Source: Devosia sp. (GTDB lineage: Bacteria > Pseudomonadota > Alphaproteobacteria > Rhizobiales > Devosiaceae). Taken from it: a stretch of DNA of 10,382 nucleotides. The position numbers were made by a program, and so were the translations under genes. Shown one piece after another: positions 5,889 through 10,382 of this stretch. Below the pieces are notes generated by a model. It searched no databases and was not told the DNA's origin. It saw only the letters and a program-made list of their open reading frames with translations. Numbering within the stretch: position 1 is the first letter of the stretch; each line of letters starts with the position of its first letter. The stretch is taken from contig DROE01000106.1 in assembly GCA_011322005.1 (NCBI GenBank), forward strand, positions 1 to 10,382, written 5' to 3'.

Positions 5889-5914
5889 AGACAGAGGTTG
5901 GAGTAGTCAATTCA

Positions 5915-6382
5915 ATGTCCCAACAAACCAGGAAGTTCACCAACACAGGTGGAATCAATCGTCGGCTGATTTCGCTTGGGGCGGTGGTGCTCTTTTCCCT
6001 TACGCTGGCCGCCTGCACCAACACGTTCACCTCGGTGCGCACACAAGGATACGAAATCTCGGACTCTGCTCTTGCACAGGTCAGGGTCGGGCAAAGCCAG
6101 GACCTGGTTGTGGCAGTTATGGGATCGCCGCAGACTCAGGGAAGTTTTGGCGATGAAAGCGCGTTCTACTATGTGGAAACCAAGATAGAACAAACCCAGT
6201 TCGGTCTGAAAACAGTGAAGGAACGCACTGTTCTTGCCATCTACTTTGACGAAAACCGCAAGGTCAAGGATAAGGCCATCTATACACTGCAGGACGGGCG
6301 GCTTTTTGCCGTTGAGACGCGGCGCACGCCGTCCTTCGGCGAGGACCGGACATTTGTCGAGCAGATATTGGCCTCGTTCTGA
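5915..6382 (+). CDS. bamE: Outer membrane protein assembly factor BamE (SmpA/OmlA lipoprotein)
   Basis: BamE is a periplasm-facing outer-membrane lipoprotein of the BAM complex that folds beta-barrel proteins. The 155-residue product has an N-terminal signal with basic residues NRR (15-17), a hydrophobic core (about 18-32) and a lipobox LAAC, giving lipidation at Cys34. The rest is a SmpA/OmlA domain: VRVGQSQDLVVAVMGSPQTQ (about 56-75), then SAFYYVETKIEQ and the strand-rich segment ERTVLAIYFDENRKVKD (about 103-119). The residue after the lipidated Cys is Thr rather than Asp, consistent with sorting to the outer membrane. The ATG at 5915 has GGAG eleven bases upstream, slightly long, and follows a consensus -10 box. 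The gene is divergent from the CBP3 unit and converges with the MFS gene, whose stop lies 16 bases beyond, so it is probably monocistronic. Confidence 0.93.
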   Translation: MSQQTRKFTNTGGINRRLISLGAVVLFSLTLAACTNTFTSVRTQGYEISDSALAQVRVGQSQDLVVAVMGSPQTQGSFGDESAFYYVETKIEQTQFGLKTVKERTVLAIYFDENRKVKDKAIYTLQDGRLFAVETRRTPSFGEDRTFVEQILASF

Positions 6383-6396
6383 CCGGTTGAAACCGG
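6383..6396. terminator. Short palindrome between convergent bamE and MFS genes
   Basis: CCGGTTGAAACCGG: six bases pair perfectly with only two between them, or five pairs around a four-base loop. It fills the 16-base gap between the bamE stop and the MFS stop. It is symmetric, so could slow transcription from both sides, but no T-run follows on either strand. Treat it as a weak terminator or RNA-end stabiliser. Confidence 0.35.
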
Positions 6397-6398
6397 AC

Positions 6399-7637
6399 TT
6401 ATCCGACCCCGGCTTCACGCAAAAGACGGGTGCGATGATCACCCCAGGCAAGAAGGGCGATGGTGGCAGTCGCTACCGGTATCACCAGGATATTGACCGC
6501 CTGCCAGCCGATAAGCTGGAGCAATACGCCCGAGCCAATGGAGGCAACGGCCATGGTCCCGAACACCAGTTGTTCGTTCAGGCCTTGGGCCCGCGCCGCC
6601 TCGGCTTCGCCATATGCGCTGGTGAGCAGGGTGGTGGAGCCGATAAAACCGAAATTCCAGCCAACGCCCAGCAGAACCAGTCCGGCATAGAAGTGCCACT
6701 CGGTAACACCGTTCAGGGCTGTAACAGCACTGAGTAATATCAAAAACAGGCCCAGACCTGCGGTCAGGTGAGCTCCGATTTTGTTGATGATATGCCCGGT
6801 GATGAAACTGGGAGCGAACATGGCGACCACGTGCCATTGAATGGCGGTGGTTGCTGTTTCAACCGAATGTCCGCAGACAAGAACCATCGCCAAGGGCGCT
6901 GCAACCATGGCAAACGTCATCAGCGCATAGGTGGCCATGCCGGCAGCCACGGGCACAAAAATTTCGGGAGAACGCAGCAATTGCCTAAGAGTGCGCCCGG
7001 AATTGGTCAAATTACCGGTATTGGCGACAGGGGCCAGCCTGGTGAACCACAAAACGGCAATCGCAATGCAGCCCAGCACGGAAATGACCAGAAATGAACC
7101 GGAAAATTCCACACCTCTGACCCAATCCTTGGCGACGAAAGAAAGTCTTGGACCCAGAAACCCGGCGAGTATGCCGCCAAGCAGGACGAAGGATATGGCA
7201 CGGGCCTTGAACATCTCGGGCACAGAATCGGCGGCGGCAAAACGGTATTGCTGACCGAAGGCGGCTGAGGCGCCCACAAGCACCAGGGCGGCGCAAAACA
7301 GCACAAAGCTGCCGATGACGAGGGCATAACTGGCAGCCAGCCCGCCAAAAATGGCCAACCCGGCTCCCAGAATAAATCCGTTGCGCCTGCCAAGATGGTG
7401 GATGGCATAAGTTGCGGGAATCGTGGTCAGGGCAAGACCCAAAATCTGTGCGGTGATGGGAACGGTGGCCAGCGCCGGTGTTGGCGCAAGACTTGCCCCG
7501 GCCAGACCGCCGACAGCGGCTATCAGGGCCTGGTTTGATCCGGTAATCGCCTGGGCAATCGCGAGAAGCGAAATATTGCGCTTGACCAGAAAGCTCATCT
7601 GGGACGAGGGAACAGGTGTTGTGGTTTCCTGGTTCAT
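6399..7637 (-). CDS. MFS transporter, substrate unknown
   Basis: A 412-residue major facilitator superfamily protein with about twelve hydrophobic segments in two six-helix halves and a hydrophilic central loop near residues 205-225 (VANTGNLTNSGRTLRQLLRS). A degenerate motif A, HHLGRRNGF, lies between helices 2 and 3. The segment QQYRFAAADSVPEMFKARA after helix 4 carries charged residues that are probably functional. The ATG at 7637 is preferred over a GTG at 7670 because it sits just before the first conserved segment and is preceded by GGGATAA. It starts 38 bases after the nusB stop, so it is the last gene of a glyA-nrdR-nusB-MFS transcript. Drug or metabolite efflux and uptake are all possible. 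The context suggests riboflavin as one hypothesis, but no FMN riboswitch is seen and nothing in the sequence proves a substrate. Confidence 0.88.
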   Translation of the reverse strand: MNQETTTPVPSSQMSFLVKRNISLLAIAQAITGSNQALIAAVGGLAGASLAPTPALATVPITAQILGLALTTIPATYAIHHLGRRNGFILGAGLAIFGGLAASYALVIGSFVLFCAALVLVGASAAFGQQYRFAAADSVPEMFKARAISFVLLGGILAGFLGPRLSFVAKDWVRGVEFSGSFLVISVLGCIAIAVLWFTRLAPVANTGNLTNSGRTLRQLLRSPEIFVPVAAGMATYALMTFAMVAAPLAMVLVCGHSVETATTAIQWHVVAMFAPSFITGHIINKIGAHLTAGLGLFLILLSAVTALNGVTEWHFYAGLVLLGVGWNFGFIGSTTLLTSAYGEAEAARAQGLNEQLVFGTMAVASIGSGVLLQLIGWQAVNILVIPVATATIALLAWGDHRTRLLREAGVG

Positions 7638-7675
7638 TCGATTATCCCATGATCGCGCGCAAAACGGCACATTCT

Positions 7676-8191
7676 TCAGCTCTTGTCCTGCAGTCCGCCC
7701 CGGCTTTTGGCTATCTTGTCGAGCACGGCGTTGACCATTGCGGGCACTTCCGCCTCAAAATAGGCCTTGGCGACATCGACATATTCAGAGACGACAACCC
7801 CGGCAGGAATATCTGAACGGTACATCAATTCAAAAGCTCCAGCGCGAAGAATGGCGCGCAGGGTGGTATCGATGCGGGCAATGGGCCAATCCCCGGTTAG
7901 GGTCGCATCAATCATCGGATCGATACTCAGCTGGTGTTTGAGAACACCGGCGAGGATCTGGTTGAAAAAATCCGCGTCGCCGGGAAGATAGGTCTCGCCC
8001 TCCAATTCGCCACCAGCAAGGCGAGCGGCAAACTGGGTGCGGATATCGCTGAGGTCAGCGCCTCCAACTTCCATTTGGTAAAGGCCCTGCACAGCATTGA
8101 GCCGGGCAATGGTGCGCTGGTTGGCGTGGGGGCTTGCTTTGCTGGCGGTCCCGGTTCTGGGGCTTTTGTTATTTTTGTTGGTGCTGGCCAC
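7676..8191 (-). CDS. nusB: Transcription antitermination factor NusB
   Basis: NusB binds boxA RNA with NusE (ribosomal protein S10) to build the antitermination complex on rRNA operons. The product has 171 residues, with a Ser/Thr/Lys-rich N-terminal extension of about 23 residues before the all-helical core. Core landmarks are NQRTIARLNAVQGLYQMEV (about 24-42), the helix pair around INQIL-type DADFFNQILAGVL (72-84), and the conserved ARIDTTLRAILRAGAFEL (about 104-121) with IPAGVVVSEYVDVAKAYF (about 127-144). It ends in VNAVLDKIAKSRG, the usual C-terminal helix. The start is GTG at 8191 with GGAG six bases upstream. It follows nrdR after 63 bases and is followed by the MFS gene. Related genomes often have ribD, ribE and ribH between nrdR and nusB, but none is here. 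Confidence 0.95.
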   Translation of the reverse strand: MASTNKNNKSPRTGTASKASPHANQRTIARLNAVQGLYQMEVGGADLSDIRTQFAARLAGGELEGETYLPGDADFFNQILAGVLKHQLSIDPMIDATLTGDWPIARIDTTLRAILRAGAFELMYRSDIPAGVVVSEYVDVAKAYFEAEVPAMVNAVLDKIAKSRGGLQDKS

Positions 8192-8254
8192 TCGCGGCTC
8201 CAGTTAATTGCCCCTGGACCAATGACCGGGGCGTGTAGTCTTTGCGTCTCAGTC

Positions 8255-8713
8255 TCAGGACTCGTCCACTTCAAGGTCGCTCAAAAATGAACGAAAATCA
8301 TCAGCGGCAGAGAAGTTTTTGTAAACCGAGGCAAAACGGACAAAAGCCACATCGTCGAGCTCTTTCAGGCCATCCATAACATATTGCCCGATTTGTTCCG
8401 AGGTGGCTTCGGACTCGCCCATGCTTTCAAGCTGGCGCACGATGCCCGATATCATACGCTCAACCCTTTCGGTCTCGATAGATCGTTTCCTCAGGGCTGT
8501 GTAAACGGACCGGGAGAGTTTCTCGCGCTCAAACACGACCTTGCGCCCGGATTTTTTTATCACCGTCAATTCACGCAATTGCACGCGCTCAAATGTTGTG
8601 AAACGCCCGCCACAACCGTTGCAGACGCGGCGGCGGCGGATGGCGTGCGAATCCTCGGTGGGCCGGGAATCCTTGACCTGGGTATCAGGGTTGGCGCAAT
8701 AGGGACACCGCAT
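8255..8713 (-). CDS. nrdR: Transcriptional repressor NrdR
   Basis: NrdR represses ribonucleotide reductase genes by binding NrdR boxes, sensing ATP and dATP through an ATP-cone. The 152-residue product is full length. The N-terminal zinc ribbon has four cysteines, CPYC (3-6) and CNGC (31-34), with DSRPTEDSHAIRRRRVC between; FTTFERVQL (38-46) follows. The ATP-cone begins at LTVIKKSGRKVVFEREKL (49-66) and runs to about 136. The protein ends in DDFRSFLSDLEVDES. The ATG at 8713 is set by the universal MRCPYC start; the ribosome binding site is poor (GAGAG-like), lying in the 17-base gap after glyA. No NrdR box pair was noticed in this window, so its targets lie elsewhere. Confidence 0.97.
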   Translation of the reverse strand: MRCPYCANPDTQVKDSRPTEDSHAIRRRRVCNGCGGRFTTFERVQLRELTVIKKSGRKVVFEREKLSRSVYTALRKRSIETERVERMISGIVRQLESMGESEATSEQIGQYVMDGLKELDDVAFVRFASVYKNFSAADDFRSFLSDLEVDES

Positions 8714-8730
8714 TTGTTTGACTTTTCTCT

Positions 8731-10029
8731 CTAGTAGATAGGGAAACTGTCGGTCAGCGCTTTCACCCGCTCACGCACTGCTGCTTCTACACGTTCATTG
8801 CCCTGGTCGGAATTGACTTCCATCAATCCGTCCAGAACCCTGACAATCAATCCGCCAATTTCAGCAAACTCAACAATGCCAAATCCGCGGGTAGTGCCCG
8901 CTGGCGTACCCAGGCGGATGCCCGAAGTAATGAACGGTTTTTCCGGGTCAAAGGGTATGCCGTTTTTGTTGCAGGTGATGTATGCGCGCCCCAGGCCGGC
9001 CTCCGCGCGTTTGCCGGTTGCGTTCTTTTTGCGCGTGTCAACCAGCATCAGATGATTGTCCGTGCCACCGGAAACAACATCCAGCCCGTTGTCCATCAGC
9101 GTGTTTGCCAATGTGTCGGCATTGGCCACCACCTGGGCAGCATAGGCCTTGAATTCATCGCTGAGAGCTTCTTTGAAGGCGACGGCTTTTGCGGCAATGA
9201 CGTGCATCAGCGGGCCGCCCTGGAGGCCGGGGAACACAGCCGAGTTTATTTTTTTGGCGATATCGGGGTCATTGGTGAGCACCATGCCGCCACGGGGCCC
9301 GCGCAGGGTCTTGTGGGTAGTTGTTGTTGTCACATGGGCGTGGGGGATGGGGGAAGGATGCACCCCGCCGGCCACCAGACCGGCAAAATGGGCCATATCG
9401 ACCATCAACAGGGCACCTACCTCGTCGGCAATTTCACGAAAACGCCGGAAATCCCAAAGGCGCGAATAGGCCGACCCTCCGGCCAGAATGAGTTTTGGGC
9501 GATGCTGTTTGGCCTTGGCCTCAACCTCTTCCATATCGAGCAGCAGGTCGTCCCTGCGCACGCCATAGGAGACGGGGTTGAACCACTTGCCTGAAATGTT
9601 GACCGGCGAGCCGTGGGTCAGGTGCCCCCCTGCTCTCAGGTCGAGTCCTAAAAACGTGTCTCCGGGTTGCAGCAACGCCAGAAAAGTCGCCTGATTGGCC
9701 TGACTGCCAGAATTGGGCTGGACGTTGACAAATTCCGCACCGAACAGTTGTTTTGCCCGCTCGATGGCCAGAGTTTCAACCACATCCACATGCTGGCAGC
9801 CGCCATAATAGCGCCTGCCCGGATAGCCCTCTGCATATTTGTTGGTCAAAACCGTGCCCTGAGCCTCAAGCACTGCTCTTGAGACTATGTTTTCCGAAGC
9901 AATCAGCTCCAGTTCAACCTGCTGACGCCCCTTCTCGGCTCGCACGGCATCGGCAATCGCGGGGTCTGACTGGGCAAGGGGTTCAGAGAAAAACCCGGGA
10001 AGGGCAAAGCCTGGCTTTTCAGCGCTCAT
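8731..10029 (-). CDS. glyA: Serine hydroxymethyltransferase
   Basis: GlyA is a PLP-dependent cytoplasmic enzyme that interconverts serine plus tetrahydrofolate and glycine plus 5,10-methylene-tetrahydrofolate, the main source of one-carbon units for purine and thymidylate synthesis. The product has 432 residues, normal for the family. Landmarks are ELIASENIVS (41-50), NKYAEGYPGRRYYGG (63-77), GGHLTHGSPVNISGKWFN (134-151), VDMAHFAGLVAGG (210-222), and TTTTTHKTLRGPRGG (234-248), where Lys240 should form the PLP Schiff base. ITSGIRLGTPAGTTRG follows near the C-terminus. Most family members have another residue where this one has Arg in LDLRAGGH (129-136). The ATG at 10029 has GAGG about nine bases upstream. 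nrdR follows after 17 bases, a linkage that puts one-carbon and nucleotide control together. Confidence 0.98.
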   Translation of the reverse strand: MSAEKPGFALPGFFSEPLAQSDPAIADAVRAEKGRQQVELELIASENIVSRAVLEAQGTVLTNKYAEGYPGRRYYGGCQHVDVVETLAIERAKQLFGAEFVNVQPNSGSQANQATFLALLQPGDTFLGLDLRAGGHLTHGSPVNISGKWFNPVSYGVRRDDLLLDMEEVEAKAKQHRPKLILAGGSAYSRLWDFRRFREIADEVGALLMVDMAHFAGLVAGGVHPSPIPHAHVTTTTTHKTLRGPRGGMVLTNDPDIAKKINSAVFPGLQGGPLMHVIAAKAVAFKEALSDEFKAYAAQVVANADTLANTLMDNGLDVVSGGTDNHLMLVDTRKKNATGKRAEAGLGRAYITCNKNGIPFDPEKPFITSGIRLGTPAGTTRGFGIVEFAEIGGLIVRVLDGLMEVNSDQGNERVEAAVRERVKALTDSFPIY

Positions 10030-10086
10030 TGGAGGACCTCGTGGGGGAACAGGAGATGGTTTTAATCGGGTAGCGTTCTCAGATTG

Positions 10087-10113
10087 AAAAAAAGCGCGAC
10101 GGCTCAGGCCCGC
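10087..10113 (-). terminator. Probable intrinsic terminator between DUF6898-like gene and glyA
   Basis: On the minus strand GCGGGC (10113-10108) pairs with GCC plus CGC (about 10105-10096, two-base GT bulge) around a CTGA loop. Then come GC and seven Ts (10093-10087). It starts 34 bases after the upstream stop codon at 10148. The stem is short and bulged, so efficiency may be partial. It also lies only 57 bases before the glyA start, so it doubles as part of the glyA upstream region. Confidence 0.5.
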
Positions 10114-10147
10114 TTAGCACACAGACATCCAACATTCCAAGTAAAGA

Positions 10148-10360
10148 TCAGTCCCCGGCATCCCTGGCGAGCTGGCGCAGAAGCTTGGCGGTTGCAATGC
10201 GTTGCATATCGCTCTGAGCGGCGCTGATCGGAGCAATCACGATAACCTCGGTGCCGGTTTCAGAGTCAATGGCCGCAACCCGGACCTGATTACCGATCGG
10301 CCGGAATTCAAACAGAATTTCACGCCCCTCATTGTCAGTGCTTTGACCGGGCGGCGCCAT
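10148..10360 (-). CDS. Small DUF6898-like protein
   Basis: A 70-residue protein without membrane segment or signal peptide. The core GREILFEFRPIGNQVRVAAIDSETGTEV (about 12-39) followed by IVIAPISAAQ and a C-terminal helix AKLLRQLARD resembles the small DUF6898 proteins I associate with the glyA neighbourhood of alphaproteobacteria; function is unknown. It looks like two or three beta strands and one helix. The ATG at 10360 is taken as the start, but no ribosome binding site is clear and the frame stays open to the window edge (residues before it would read SGPSI), so an earlier start outside the window is possible. A terminator-like hairpin separates it from glyA. Confidence 0.7.
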   Translation of the reverse strand: MAPPGQSTDNEGREILFEFRPIGNQVRVAAIDSETGTEVIVIAPISAAQSDMQRIATAKLLRQLARDAGD

Positions 10361-10382
10361 TATTGAAGGCCCGGAGACAAGA

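Noticed and set aside
5912..6451. Open minus-strand frame of 179 codons antisense to bamE
   Set aside because: bamE has a lipobox, a -10 box and family motifs on the plus strand; the opposite frame has none of these.
7638..8254. FMN riboswitch upstream of nusB or the MFS gene
   Set aside because: I looked for the conserved RFN-type segments and saw none; the gaps of 38 and 63 bases are too short for the roughly 140-base element.
9052..9594. Open plus-strand frame of 180 codons antisense to glyA
   Set aside because: Shadow of the highly conserved glyA gene, with no ribosome binding site or recognised domain.

Overview
The window looks like an ordinary chromosomal stretch of an alphaproteobacterium, most likely Hyphomicrobiales (Rhizobiales) or a close relative. 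The evidence is moderately high GC, a dense arrangement of core genes, several GTG starts, and a gene order I associate with that group: DUF6898-like gene, glyA, nrdR, nusB on one side of bamE, and a CBP3-type cytochrome bc1 chaperone, yceD, plsX, fabH, ihfA and a merR-type regulator on the other. I see no tRNA, rRNA, CRISPR array, insertion sequence or phage gene.

Layout from left to right. (1) 1-530, plus strand: the C-terminal 175 residues of acetate kinase, cut by the window edge. (2) 658-1368, plus strand: a six-helix membrane protein of an uncharacterised family with a GEEVSW motif. (3) 1369-1649: no long gene, but on the minus strand two overlapping tiny ORFs with very strong Shine-Dalgarno sequences, followed by an intrinsic terminator. 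(4) 1650-5780, minus strand: CBP3-like chaperone, yceD, plsX, fabH, ihfA and merR, in transcription order. plsX and fabH link acyl-phosphate and phospholipid synthesis to the start of fatty acid synthesis. IHF-alpha and the MerR protein are DNA-binding. A likely extra promoter and a leader hairpin precede ihfA. (5) 5781-5914: divergent promoter region. (6) 5915-6382, plus strand: bamE, an outer-membrane assembly lipoprotein, convergent with the next unit. (7) 6399-10029, minus strand: glyA, nrdR, nusB and an MFS transporter, tightly spaced. (8) 10148-10360, minus strand: a small DUF6898-like gene, separated from glyA by a probable terminator.

Most of the window is conserved housekeeping. The least explained parts are the overlapping micro-ORFs at 1461-1570, one of which ends in a pattern resembling an outer-membrane beta-barrel signal; the absence of the riboflavin genes (ribD, ribE, ribH) that commonly lie between nrdR and nusB in this group, with an MFS transporter just downstream of nusB; and the structured leader in front of ihfA. 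I do not see clear evidence of a new defence, mobile or biosynthetic system.
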